Assembly: GCF_014873955.1 (NCBI RefSeq)
Contig: NZ_JADBED010000001.1
Coordinates: 806,001-870,000, forward strand
Length of the DNA stretch: 64,000 nt
From: Nesterenkonia lutea
GTDB taxonomy: Bacteria > Actinomycetota > Actinomycetes > Actinomycetales > Micrococcaceae
Direction: 5' to 3'
The notes below the pieces were generated by a model that saw only the letters and a list, made by a program, of their open reading frames with translations, made no database searches and was not told where the DNA came from. The translations under genes were made by a program, and so were the position numbers. Shown in pieces: positions 17,735-26,003 of this stretch; the first letter of the stretch is position 1, and each line of letters starts with the position of its first letter.

Positions 17735-18100
17735 TCACCTGGGCTCCTCCTCCAAGAGGGTGTCCAGGCGGGAGATGCGGCCCTGCCAGATGAGCTCGAA
17801 GTCATCCAGCAGCGTCTGGGCTGCTCGAATGGTGTCGGGGTTTCCGCGGACCAGTCGTTCGCGCCCCTGTTGGCGCTTGGTGATCAGATCTGCGGCTTCA
17901 AGGACGCTGACGTGTTTCTGCACGGCGGCGAAGGACATCTCATAGAGCGCGGCGAGGGCGGAGACAGTTGCTTCTTCTCCCAGCGTGCGCCTGACGATGT
18001 CCCTTCGAGTGGCGTCGGCAAGGGCTCGGAAGATCCGGTCCACCTGGTCGTCACTGAAGGTCGGCGACTTCTCGAAATGTGTAACCATGTGGTTGTACAT
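17735..18100 (-). CDS. ArsR-family transcriptional regulator
   Basis: 121 residues, winged helix-turn-helix. FRALADATRRDIVRRTL and ALAALYEMSFAAVQKHVSVLEAADLI form the recognition core (about 24-72). No cysteine metal site is present, matching the SdpR-like non-metal subgroup that precedes AHSA1 genes. The first ATG (18100) and a second (18088) both lie inside an imperfect palindrome at 18077-18100, the probable operator, so autorepression would block its own initiation region. Confidence 0.85.
   Translation of the reverse strand: MYNHMVTHFEKSPTFSDDQVDRIFRALADATRRDIVRRTLGEEATVSALAALYEMSFAAVQKHVSVLEAADLITKRQQGRERLVRGNPDTIRAAQTLLDDFELIWQGRISRLDTLLEEEPR
18077..18100. promoter_or_regulatory. Palindromic operator overlapping the arsR start
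   Basis: 24-bp dyad ATGTGTAACCAT / GTGGTTGTACAT with 9 of 12 base pairs symmetric. Both candidate start codons of the ArsR gene lie in it. Confidence 0.5.
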
Positions 18101-18136
18101 TAAGTCCGCGCTTGCTGCGGGTCAAGGGTTGGTGAT

Positions 18137-18206
18137 CGCCAGACCCGGCTGACCGCCAGACCCGGCTGACCGCCAGGTCCGGCTGATCCGCCAGGTCCGG
18201 CTGATC
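18137..18206. repeat. Four-copy short tandem repeat
   Basis: Two copies of CGCCAGACCCGGCTGAC (17 bp) followed by two of CGCCAGGTCCGGCTGATC (18 bp), in the gap between the arsR and lysR genes. Confidence 0.85.
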
Positions 18207-18210
18207 CGAT

Positions 18211-19113
18211 CTATTCCGCCGGTTCCGCGGATTCAGCACGGAGGATCTCCAGGGCTGCGGCCACCAGCGGGTCTGCCGCGCGATCCTGCTTCACATGTGC
18301 CACTATCCGACGCCGCACTGTGGGGTTGCGCAGCGGGCGCAGCACGGTGCCGGGAGGGAGGCTGCGCAGCGCCAGATGTGGAAGCACCGTGACCCCCAGG
18401 CCCGCGGCCACCAGCGCCAGCGCCGCATTGTGGTCATCCAGCCGAGCTGCGAACTGGGGCACGAATCCAGCAGCCTGGCAGGCGGTGTGGATCATCCGAG
18501 AGTTGGGACTGTCCTTGATGTCGGGATCCACCCACATCTGGTCAGCGAGCTGGTGAACCTCGACGACGTCGGCTTCGGCCAGATCGTGCCCGGCGGGAAG
18601 GACGACGGCGAAGTCCTCGTCCCGGAGCCGCTGGCGCAGGTAGCCCGTGAAATGCTCCTCGGGCTCCAGCGGGGATTCATTGCGGATGTCGATGTCCACC
18701 GCGGTGCCGGCCTTCTCCGCGTATGGCTCGTTCAAGCTGATCTGAACCGTCAGCTCCGGCTCCGTGGCCCGAAGCGTCGCGACCACGCGGGGCAGCCACT
18801 CCTTGGCGGCGGAGGTGAAGCTGGCGATCACGAGGTGTCGCGACCGCCCGTGACGCATGCTCTCCACGAGGCGGTCCAGCTCGTCGAGTCCCTGCAGCGC
18901 TGCTGTGCTGCCCTGTGCCAGCGACAGTCCAGCCTGGGTCGGAAGGAGTCCCCGGCCGCTGCGTTCGAAGAGCGTCAGTCCGGTCTCCTGGCTGAGGGTG
19001 TTCATGTGCTGACTCACGGTGGCGGGGGAGTAGTGCAGACTCCGGGCGGCGCCCTGGATCGAGCCGGTGGCAATGACCGACTGGAGCACGCGAAGACGAT
19101 GCGGATTCAACAT
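18211..19113 (-). CDS. LysR-family transcriptional regulator
   Basis: 300 residues. N-terminal winged HTH (LRVLQSVIATGSIQGAARSLHYSPATVSQHMNTL begins near residue 7), then the substrate-binding co-inducer domain (about 90-290, with VIASFTSAAKEWLPRVVATLR). It diverges from a LysE-family exporter gene and shares a T-N11-A operator with it. Known for such pairs: the LysR protein senses an amino acid and activates the exporter. Identity of the effector is inferred only. Confidence 0.88.
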   Translation of the reverse strand: MLNPHRLRVLQSVIATGSIQGAARSLHYSPATVSQHMNTLSQETGLTLFERSGRGLLPTQAGLSLAQGSTAALQGLDELDRLVESMRHGRSRHLVIASFTSAAKEWLPRVVATLRATEPELTVQISLNEPYAEKAGTAVDIDIRNESPLEPEEHFTGYLRQRLRDEDFAVVLPAGHDLAEADVVEVHQLADQMWVDPDIKDSPNSRMIHTACQAAGFVPQFAARLDDHNAALALVAAGLGVTVLPHLALRSLPPGTVLRPLRNPTVRRRIVAHVKQDRAADPLVAAALEILRAESAEPAE

Positions 19114-19131
19114 GTGACCAGTATGGCCTCA

Positions 19132-19148
19132 GTTCGGCAAAACCGAAC
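19132..19148. promoter_or_regulatory. LysR-type operator
   Basis: Perfect inverted repeat GTTCGG-CAAAA-CCGAAC, containing the T-N11-A LysR box, between the divergent lysR and lysE-like genes. Confidence 0.6.
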
Positions 19149-19203
19149 AGAGGTCAATGTTTATCTGCTTGTCCTGATCTTTCCACGCCCTCAGGATGGA
19201 TGG

Positions 19204-19953
19204 GTGACACTCTCCAGCTACCTCGGTCTGCTCGCCGTCTCCGCCATCCTTGCGATCACGCCCGGCCAGGACACCATGCTCGCGCTGCGCAACGCGCTGC
19301 TCTCTCGCCGAGCGGGCCTCGGGGCGGCCACCGGATCCTCCGTGGCGGCTCTGATCTGGGCCGCTCTCGCGGCCACCGGTCTGGCGGCACTGTTCCAGGC
19401 CTCCCCGGTGGCCTATGAGCTGCTGAGCCTGGTCGGCGGGCTCTATGTCATCTTCCTCGGAGTCCGGGCCATGCGCAGCGCCCGGATCATGCTGAGATCA
19501 CCTTCGCGGACCGCCGTCGTCCCCGCTCTCGTCGGTGCCCCGCATGACGCGCAGGCTCCTGAGACCGCCCGGGACACTTCAGATTTCACTGCGGATGAAT
19601 CCTCCGCCGGGGGAGCACGTCCCCGGCGTGGTGCAACGACGTTCCGCGCCACCTTCGTCGTCGGGCTAGCGAGCTGCATGACCAACCCGAAGGTGGGCCT
19701 GTTCTTCCTGGCGCTCTTCCCGCAGTTCACGCCGGTGGGCGCCTCCCCGGTCTTCGCCATCGGGGTGCTGGGTGGGACTGTGGCCGCAAGCATGTGGCTC
19801 TACCTGATCGGCGTCGTCCTGCTGGTCGATGCGGCGAACACCTGGCTCTCGAACCCGCGGGTCACCGGACGCATCGAGATGGGCAGCGGACTGACCCTGG
19901 CTGGACTGGGGATCTATCTCAGCGTCACCGGAGTGCTGGGGCTGCTCGGCTGA
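19204..19953 (+). CDS. LysE/RhtB-family amino acid exporter
   Basis: 249 residues from GTG 19204; the longer upstream frame runs through the lysR gene antisense and is not coding. Six hydrophobic segments. The first ends in AITPGQDTMLALRNALLSRRAGLGAATG, the characteristic LysE/RhtB signature (TPGP-D region). A hydrophilic insertion of about 50 residues (around 105-155, rich in Ala, Pro, Arg, Thr) separates helices 3 and 4 and is longer than in most members. Inner membrane; likely exports an amino acid under control of the divergent LysR protein. Confidence 0.85.
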   Translation: MTLSSYLGLLAVSAILAITPGQDTMLALRNALLSRRAGLGAATGSSVAALIWAALAATGLAALFQASPVAYELLSLVGGLYVIFLGVRAMRSARIMLRSPSRTAVVPALVGAPHDAQAPETARDTSDFTADESSAGGARPRRGATTFRATFVVGLASCMTNPKVGLFFLALFPQFTPVGASPVFAIGVLGGTVAASMWLYLIGVVLLVDAANTWLSNPRVTGRIEMGSGLTLAGLGIYLSVTGVLGLLG

Positions 19954-20081
19954 GTTCCTCCATCTGTTGGGCGCGATACGTCGCTATCGAGGCCCTGGGC
20001 GGCCGTTATACCACCGCATCTCGCCCGACAGATGTCCGGCGGCGGGCGCGAACGGAGAATGAGGCTGATGGACGTACCCCG

Positions 20082-20087
20082 TAGACT
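20082..20087 (+). promoter_or_regulatory. -10 box of argS
   Basis: TAGACT ends 6 nt before the GTG at 20094, implying a leaderless argS transcript. No clear -35 is seen. Confidence 0.45.
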
Positions 20088-20093
20088 GTTCCG

Positions 20094-21749
20094 GTGACTC
20101 CTGAAGAACTCTCCGCCGTTGTCAAGAGCGTGCTCGCCCAAGCTGTCGAAGCCGGTGAGCTGACCGTCGAGCTCCCCGAGACCGTCGTCGTCGAGCGCCC
20201 CAAGAATCGTGAGCATGGTGATTGGTCCACTGCGATCGCCCTGCAGCTGGCCAAGAAGGCCGGCATGGCCCCGCGCCAGTTCGCCGAGATCCTCGGCGAC
20301 CGACTTCAGCAGGTGCCCGGGGTGGAGCGCATCGAGATCGCCGGCCCCGGGTTCATCAACATCACGGTGGAGGCCGCCGCCGCCGGGCTTCTGGCGCGGA
20401 CCATCGTGGAGGCCGGGGACACCTTCGGGCACAACGAGGCGCTGGCCGGGCGCACGGTCAACGTCGAATTCGTCTCCGCGAACCCGACCGGTCCGCTGCA
20501 CATCGGACATACCCGCTGGGCCGCGCTGGGCGACGCCATCGGCCGGCTGCTGCGCGCCTCCGGAGCCGAGGTCGCCAACGAGTACTACGTCAACGACGCC
20601 GGAAACCAGATGAACGTCTTCGGCCACTCGGTGCTCTCCCGCATCCACGGTGAGGACGTCCCGTCCGGCGGCTATCCGGGCGCCTACGTGATCGAGCTCG
20701 CCGAGGAGATCCTCACCGCCCGCCCGGACGTGAAGGACATGCCCCGGGACGAGGCGCTGCCGATCGTGCGCGAGCTGGGATACCAGGCGCAGATGGGCCA
20801 GATCAAGGACACTCTGGAGGCCTTCGGCGTCCACTTCGACGTCTTCTTCTCCGAACAGGCCCTGCACTCCGAGGGCAAGGTCGCGGCCGCGATCGAGACC
20901 CTGCGCGAGCAGGGCCACGTCGAGGATCGTGACGGCGCCGTCTGGCTGCGCACCACCGACTTCGGTGATGACAAGGACCGGGTGCTGTTCAAGGCCGACG
21001 GCGAACCCACCTACTTCGCCGCAGACGCCGCCTACTACCTCTCCAAGCGCGAGCGTGGCTTCACCGAGAAGATCTACCTGCTCGGCGCCGACCACCACGG
21101 TTACGTCTCGCGGCTGCGGGCCATCGCCGCCTGCGCCGGTGACGACCCGCAGCACAACATCGAGGTGCTGATCGGGCAGCTGATGTCCATCAAGGGCGCC
21201 AAGCTCTCCAAGCGCGCGGGCAACATCATCGAGCTCAAGGACCTGATCGAGTGGCTGGGCACCGATGCGCTGCGCTATACGCTGGCCCGCTTCCCGGCAG
21301 ACTCGCCCATCGACGTGGACCCGGAGCTGCTGCAGTCCAGGACCAACGACAATCCGGTGTTCTACGTCCAGTACGCACACGCCCGCTCCCGCAACGCCGC
21401 CCGCAACGCCGAGGCCGCCGGAGTGCACCGCGAGTCCTTCGAAGCGGGACTGCTCACCCACGAGACCGAGGAGGAGCTGCTCTCCCAGCTGGGACGCTTC
21501 ACCTCGGTGGTGGCCTCGGCCGCGGAGCTGCGCGAACCCCATCGGGTGGCGCGCTATCTCGAGTCCCTGGCCAGCGCCTACCACGGCTGGTACGCCGTAT
21601 GCCGGGTCGCCCCCAGCATCAGCCCCGACGGCGTGCAGGACCCGGTGACCGATCTGAACCGCACCCGGCTCTGGCTCAACGATGCCACGGCACAGGTGCT
21701 GCGCAACGGGCTGGCACTGCTGGGCGTCACCGCGCCCGAAAGGATGTGA
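20094..21749 (+). CDS. argS: Arginyl-tRNA synthetase
   Basis: 551-residue class I synthetase that charges tRNA-Arg. The N-terminal Add1 domain is followed by VSANPTGPLHIGHTRWAALGD (HIGH motif, about residues 126-146) and the KMSKS-loop variant IKGAKLSKRAGN (about 366-377). The C-terminal anticodon-binding DALR domain has QYAHARSRNAARNA. GTG start; family-typical length. First gene of the conserved argS-lysA-hom-thrC-thrB chromosomal cluster; lysA follows immediately. Confidence 0.97.
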   Translation: MTPEELSAVVKSVLAQAVEAGELTVELPETVVVERPKNREHGDWSTAIALQLAKKAGMAPRQFAEILGDRLQQVPGVERIEIAGPGFINITVEAAAAGLLARTIVEAGDTFGHNEALAGRTVNVEFVSANPTGPLHIGHTRWAALGDAIGRLLRASGAEVANEYYVNDAGNQMNVFGHSVLSRIHGEDVPSGGYPGAYVIELAEEILTARPDVKDMPRDEALPIVRELGYQAQMGQIKDTLEAFGVHFDVFFSEQALHSEGKVAAAIETLREQGHVEDRDGAVWLRTTDFGDDKDRVLFKADGEPTYFAADAAYYLSKRERGFTEKIYLLGADHHGYVSRLRAIAACAGDDPQHNIEVLIGQLMSIKGAKLSKRAGNIIELKDLIEWLGTDALRYTLARFPADSPIDVDPELLQSRTNDNPVFYVQYAHARSRNAARNAEAAGVHRESFEAGLLTHETEEELLSQLGRFTSVVASAAELREPHRVARYLESLASAYHGWYAVCRVAPSISPDGVQDPVTDLNRTRLWLNDATAQVLRNGLALLGVTAPERM

Positions 21750-21974
21750 GCCGCCATCACTGCTGATCAGAGCGCGACTGCCGACCCCAGTCCCGCAACG
21801 CCCCCCGCCACACCGTCTGGCACGTCCACCGGCACGTCCACCGCCACACCCTCCCCAGCGCACCCGCTGGCCCCGGCCTGGCTCACCCCGCCCCGCGACA
21901 CCGACGACCTCGAGGCAGCGCTGCTCCCCGCCGACGCACACCGCGACGACGTCGGCCGCCTGGTCCTCGGAGGT

Positions 21975-23390
21975 GTGGACGTCGAGACCCTCGCCGAAGA
22001 GTACGGGACTCCGCTCTATGTGCTCTCCGAGGCTGACTTCCGCGCCCGGGCGCGGAGCTTCCGGGAAGCCTTCACGGCAGCCTTCGCCCCCGAGGCCGAC
22101 GTGGACGTGTTCTATGCCGGCAAGGCCTTCCTGAGCACCCATGTCGCCCGCTGGGCCGCCGAGGAGGGGCTGGGTGTGGACACGGCCTCCGGGGGCGAGC
22201 TCGCGCTCGCGCTGGCCGGCGGCGTGCCGGCCGAGCGCATCGGACTGCACGGGAACAACAAGTCCGACGCCGAGATCCAGCGCGCACTCGATGCCGGGAT
22301 CGGACGGATCATCGCCGACTCTCTCGACGAGCTCGAGCGCATCTCCGTCCTGGCTGTGGCAGCCGGCACCCGCGCACCGGTGATGCTGCGGCTGACCCCC
22401 GGGGTGCATGCCTCCACCCACGAGTACATCGCCACCGCACATGAGGACCAGAAGTTCGGCCTCTCGCTCACCCCGGCCACCGCGATGCCCGGCGGAGCCG
22501 AGGCCGCAGCGGAGGTGCCCGGCGGAGCCGAGGCCGCGGCACAGGTCTCAGCGGAGGCCGACGCGTCCGGTGCGGTGACAGAGACCAACCCCTACCTGGG
22601 CTCCCCGGCATGGACCGCCGCGTCCCGAGCACTCGAGCTGCCCGGCATCGAACTCCGCGGCCTGCATGCCCACATCGGCTCGCAGATCTTCGAACCGACC
22701 GGATTCGAGCTCGCGGCAACCAAGCTCATCAGCTTCCTGGCCAGCCTGCGCGCTGCCCACGGCGTCGAACTGGCCGAGCTGGACCTGGGCGGGGGCCACG
22801 GCATCGCCTATACCGAGGCAGATGCGCCGCGACATCCCGAAGCCATCGCCCAGACTCTGGCCGCCACGGTGAAACAGGCCTGCGCCGCGCACCGACTGCG
22901 CGTCCCGCGGATCTCGATCGAGCCTGGCCGGGCGATCGTCGGACCCGCCGGAGTGACCCTCTACCGGGTCGGCGTGCAGAAGAACGTGCAGGTCGAGGCC
23001 CCCGACGGCTCGACCACCTCGCGCCGCTATGTGGCAGTGGACGGCGGCATGAGCGACAACGCCCGCGGGGTGCTCTACGACGCCGAGTACTCCGCCGTGC
23101 TGGCCTCGCGCCGGATCACCGGGGAGCATGCCCTGTCTCGCATCGTGGGCAAACACTGCGAGTCCGGCGACATCGTCGTGCGAAACGTATACTTGCCGAC
23201 GGCGACGGCCCGGGATGATCTCCTTGCCGTTCCCGCCACCGGAGCGTACTGCCACTCGCTGTCGAGCAACTACAACTACCTGACTCGCCCAGCGGTGGTC
23301 GCCGTCAAAGACGGCGTCTCCCAGGTGCTCATCCGCCGGGAGACCGAGCAGGGCATGCTCGGACGCGACACCGGCTTCGCCGCGGACTGA
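21975..23390 (+). CDS. lysA: Diaminopimelate decarboxylase
   Basis: 471 residues from the first legal start codon (GTG 21975). PLP-dependent fold-III enzyme making L-lysine from meso-diaminopimelate. PLP lysine Lys50 (VFYAGKAF), glycine-rich LDLGGGHGIAY, and the catalytic CESGD segment near 394. Conserved actinobacterial LysA sequence (HPLAPAWL... to LVLGGV) continues in frame upstream to about 21756 with no ATG, GTG or TTG. The true N-terminus is therefore probably about 73 residues longer and starts at a rare codon such as ATC 21756. An Ala/Gly/Glu insertion at about 172-200 comes from a 30-bp duplication. Confidence 0.93.
   Translation: MDVETLAEEYGTPLYVLSEADFRARARSFREAFTAAFAPEADVDVFYAGKAFLSTHVARWAAEEGLGVDTASGGELALALAGGVPAERIGLHGNNKSDAEIQRALDAGIGRIIADSLDELERISVLAVAAGTRAPVMLRLTPGVHASTHEYIATAHEDQKFGLSLTPATAMPGGAEAAAEVPGGAEAAAQVSAEADASGAVTETNPYLGSPAWTAASRALELPGIELRGLHAHIGSQIFEPTGFELAATKLISFLASLRAAHGVELAELDLGGGHGIAYTEADAPRHPEAIAQTLAATVKQACAAHRLRVPRISIEPGRAIVGPAGVTLYRVGVQKNVQVEAPDGSTTSRRYVAVDGGMSDNARGVLYDAEYSAVLASRRITGEHALSRIVGKHCESGDIVVRNVYLPTATARDDLLAVPATGAYCHSLSSNYNYLTRPAVVAVKDGVSQVLIRRETEQGMLGRDTGFAAD
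22488..22547 (+). repeat. 30-bp tandem duplication inside lysA
   Basis: CCCGGCGGAGCCGAGGCCGC recurs with a period of 30 bp, giving the repeated peptide PGGAEAAAEV / PGGAEAAAQV. Confidence 0.8.
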
Positions 23391-23446
23391 GACACAGCAC
23401 GCGCACATCGCCGGGAACCGTGCAGGTACAAGAGATTGAGGTCAGG

Positions 23447-24796
23447 ATGTCCAACGCGACGGCCAGCGGCGAGCCGCTGAAGATCGGTCTGCTCGGCGCA
23501 GGCAATGTCGGTGCGCAGGTTGCTCGCACCTTGGTCGAAGAGCGTGAGCTCATCTCCTCCCGTGTGGGCGCCCCGATCAAGCTGATCGGCATCGCCGTCC
23601 GCGACGTGCAGGCCCCGCGGGACTGGAAGATCCCCGGCGAGCTGCTGACCACCGACGCCGAGGCTCTGGTGGACCAGGCAGATCTCATCATCGAGCTCAT
23701 GGGCGGCCTCGAGCCCGCCGGGGCCCTGATCGAACGCGCCCTGCGCTCGGGCACCGCGGTGGTCACCGGCAACAAGGCGCTGCTCGCGGTCCGCGGGGGA
23801 GAGCTGAGCAGCTTCGCCGCCGAATCCGGAGCGCTGCTGCGCTTCGAGGCCTCCGTCGGCGGAGCCATCCCCATCCTGCGTCCGATCCAGGAGTCGCTCT
23901 CCGGCGATCGCATCACCAAGGTGATGGGCATCGTCAACGGCACGACCAACTACATCCTGGATCAGATGGACTCCACCGGCGCCGCCTTCGACGACGCCCT
24001 GGCCGAGGCCCAGCGCCTGGGCTATGCCGAGTCAGATCCGACGGCCGACGTCGAGGGCCATGACGCCGCGGCCAAGGCCGCCATCCTCGGGGCACTGGCC
24101 TTCCACGCGCCCTTCAGCATCGACGACGTCTACTGCGAGGGGATCACCGCCGTCTCGGCAGCCGATATCGAGGCCGCCGCCGCCTCCGGCTATGTGATCA
24201 AGCTGCTCGCCATCGTGGAGAAGAACGACGACGGCGCGATCCTGCGCGTGCATCCCACCCTGCTGCCGCGCACTCATCCGCTGGCGAGCGTCCGAGGGGC
24301 CTTCAACGCGGTCTTCGTGGTCGCCGAGAACGCCGGAGAGCTCATGTTCTACGGTCAGGGCGCCGGTGGGCTGCCCACCTCCTCGGCGATCCTGGGCGAT
24401 GTGGTCTCCGTGGCCCGCCGGCTGCACGGCGATTCCGCGCATCCAGTATCCGCCGACACCAATGGCAAGTGGGAGAGCGTGCGGGCGCTGCCGGTGGATG
24501 AGGCCCGCACGCAGTACTACATCGATATGGAGGTCGCGGATCGGGAAGGCGTGATCGCAGAGGTGGCACAGGTCCTGGCGGACCATCACGTCTCCATCGA
24601 ATCCATGCGCCAGCCCGGCAGCGTCTCGATCGACGGCGAGGTTGACACCGAGGCCGCGCGCGTTCGTGGCGCCGTCGTCCAGATCGTCACGCACCTGGCT
24701 CGCGAGAAGGACCTGCACGACACCGTGGTCACGCTCAAGGGACTCGACGTGGTCCGCGCCGTGAACTCGGTGCTTCGCGTCGAGGTCGAACAGTAG
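23447..24796 (+). CDS. hom: Homoserine dehydrogenase
   Basis: 449 residues from ATG 23447, with GAGGTCAGG just upstream. Converts aspartate semialdehyde to homoserine. NAD(P)-binding GLLGAGNVGAQVARTL at residues 12-27. Catalytic region VMGIVNGTTNYILDQMD (about 160-176) and the Lys in the GHDAAAKAAILG segment. The C-terminal ACT domain (about 360-440, YYIDMEVADREGVIAEVAQVLADHHVSIESM) is the site of threonine feedback inhibition in the family. It lies 57 bp after lysA and upstream of thrC/thrB, forming the aspartate-family branch. Confidence 0.95.
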   Translation: MSNATASGEPLKIGLLGAGNVGAQVARTLVEERELISSRVGAPIKLIGIAVRDVQAPRDWKIPGELLTTDAEALVDQADLIIELMGGLEPAGALIERALRSGTAVVTGNKALLAVRGGELSSFAAESGALLRFEASVGGAIPILRPIQESLSGDRITKVMGIVNGTTNYILDQMDSTGAAFDDALAEAQRLGYAESDPTADVEGHDAAAKAAILGALAFHAPFSIDDVYCEGITAVSAADIEAAAASGYVIKLLAIVEKNDDGAILRVHPTLLPRTHPLASVRGAFNAVFVVAENAGELMFYGQGAGGLPTSSAILGDVVSVARRLHGDSAHPVSADTNGKWESVRALPVDEARTQYYIDMEVADREGVIAEVAQVLADHHVSIESMRQPGSVSIDGEVDTEAARVRGAVVQIVTHLAREKDLHDTVVTLKGLDVVRAVNSVLRVEVEQ

Positions 24797-24889
24797 TCCA
24801 GCCCGTCCCAGACCAGGTCTTCCTCAGCCCTGGCGCGCACAGAGCACCTGATCCGACACGAGCAGCATGAAGACGAAGGAGCATCCCAC

Positions 24890-25999
24890 GTGGCGCACCA
24901 ATGGCGCGGAGTCATCCGCGAGTATGCAGACCGACTCCCAGTGGATGACTCCACGCAGGTCATCACCCTGGGGGAGGGCGGCACACCGCTGGTCCACGCA
25001 CCGGCGCTGTCTGAACTGGTCTCCGGAACGGTCTACCTCAAGGTCGAGGGGATGAATCCCACCGGGTCCTTCAAGGATCGCGGGATGACCATGGCGATGA
25101 CCGCAGCGGTGGCCGAGGGCGCCAAGGCTGTGGTCTGCGCATCGACCGGAAACACCTCGGCCTCGGCGGCCGCCTATGCCACCCAGGCAGGACTGACCTG
25201 CGCGGTGCTCGTGCCGGCCGGGAAGATCGCCATGGGCAAACTCTCCCAGGCGGTGGCCCACGGTGCGGAGCTGATCCAGGTGGACGGCAACTTTGACGGC
25301 TGCCTCGACATCGCCCGCAAACTCTCTGAGAACTACCCGGTGTTCCTGGTCAACTCGGTGAATCCCGCCCGCATCGAAGGGCAGAAGACCGGTGCCTTCG
25401 AGGTGGTGGATGCGCTCGGCGACGCTCCCGACTATCACCTGCTCCCGGTGGGCAACGCCGGCAACATCACCGCGTACTGGAAGGGCTACCAGGAGTACTC
25501 CCGGCCCTGGACCAATCCCTATGACGGAGGGTCCGGCGAGGAGCTGGCCCCGGTCTCCAGCCGCACGCCGATCATGTGGGGCTTCCAGGCCGCGGGTGCA
25601 GCTCCGATCGTCAACGGACACCCCATCACGGAGCCGGAGACGGTCGCCACGGCTATCCGCATCGGGAACCCCGCGTCCTGGGAGAAGGCCGAGGCGGCAC
25701 GTGACGAGTCCAGCGGCGTCATCGAGGCGGTCACCGATGAGGAGATCCTCGACGCACACCGCTGGCTCTCCTCCAAGGAGGGCGTCTTCGTGGAGCCGGC
25801 CTCCGCCGCGGGGGTCGCCGGGCTGATCAAGAAGCACTCCGCCGGCGAGGTCCCCGCCGAGAAGACCATCGTGATCACCGTGACCGGCCATGGGCTCAAG
25901 GATCCCGACTGGGCGCTGAAGAACGCCGACGGATCCGATGTCACCCCGACCATGGTCCCGCAGGACGTGGAGACCGTGGCCCGGCAGCTGGGGCTCTGA
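24890..25999 (+). CDS. thrC: Threonine synthase
   Basis: 369-residue PLP enzyme converting O-phosphohomoserine to threonine. PLP lysine Lys62 in [10 protein letters not shown], phosphate loop [31 protein letters not shown] start with GAAGGAG about 7 nt upstream. Short bacterial type (no long N-terminal extension). thrB starts 5 nt after its stop, giving a tight thrC-thrB operon. Confidence 0.96.
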   Translation: MAHQWRGVIREYADRLPVDDSTQVITLGEGGTPLVHAPALSELVSGTVYLKVEGMNPTGSFKDRGMTMAMTAAVAEGAKAVVCASTGNTSASAAAYATQAGLTCAVLVPAGKIAMGKLSQAVAHGAELIQVDGNFDGCLDIARKLSENYPVFLVNSVNPARIEGQKTGAFEVVDALGDAPDYHLLPVGNAGNITAYWKGYQEYSRPWTNPYDGGSGEELAPVSSRTPIMWGFQAAGAAPIVNGHPITEPETVATAIRIGNPASWEKAEAARDESSGVIEAVTDEEILDAHRWLSSKEGVFVEPASAAGVAGLIKKHSAGEVPAEKTIVITVTGHGLKDPDWALKNADGSDVTPTMVPQDVETVARQLGL

Positions 26000-26003
26000 T
26001 CCG

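Noticed and set aside
19914..22442. 842-residue minus-strand frame across argS and lysA
   Set aside because: Shadow of two clearly identified genes on the plus strand; the high GC content keeps antisense frames open.
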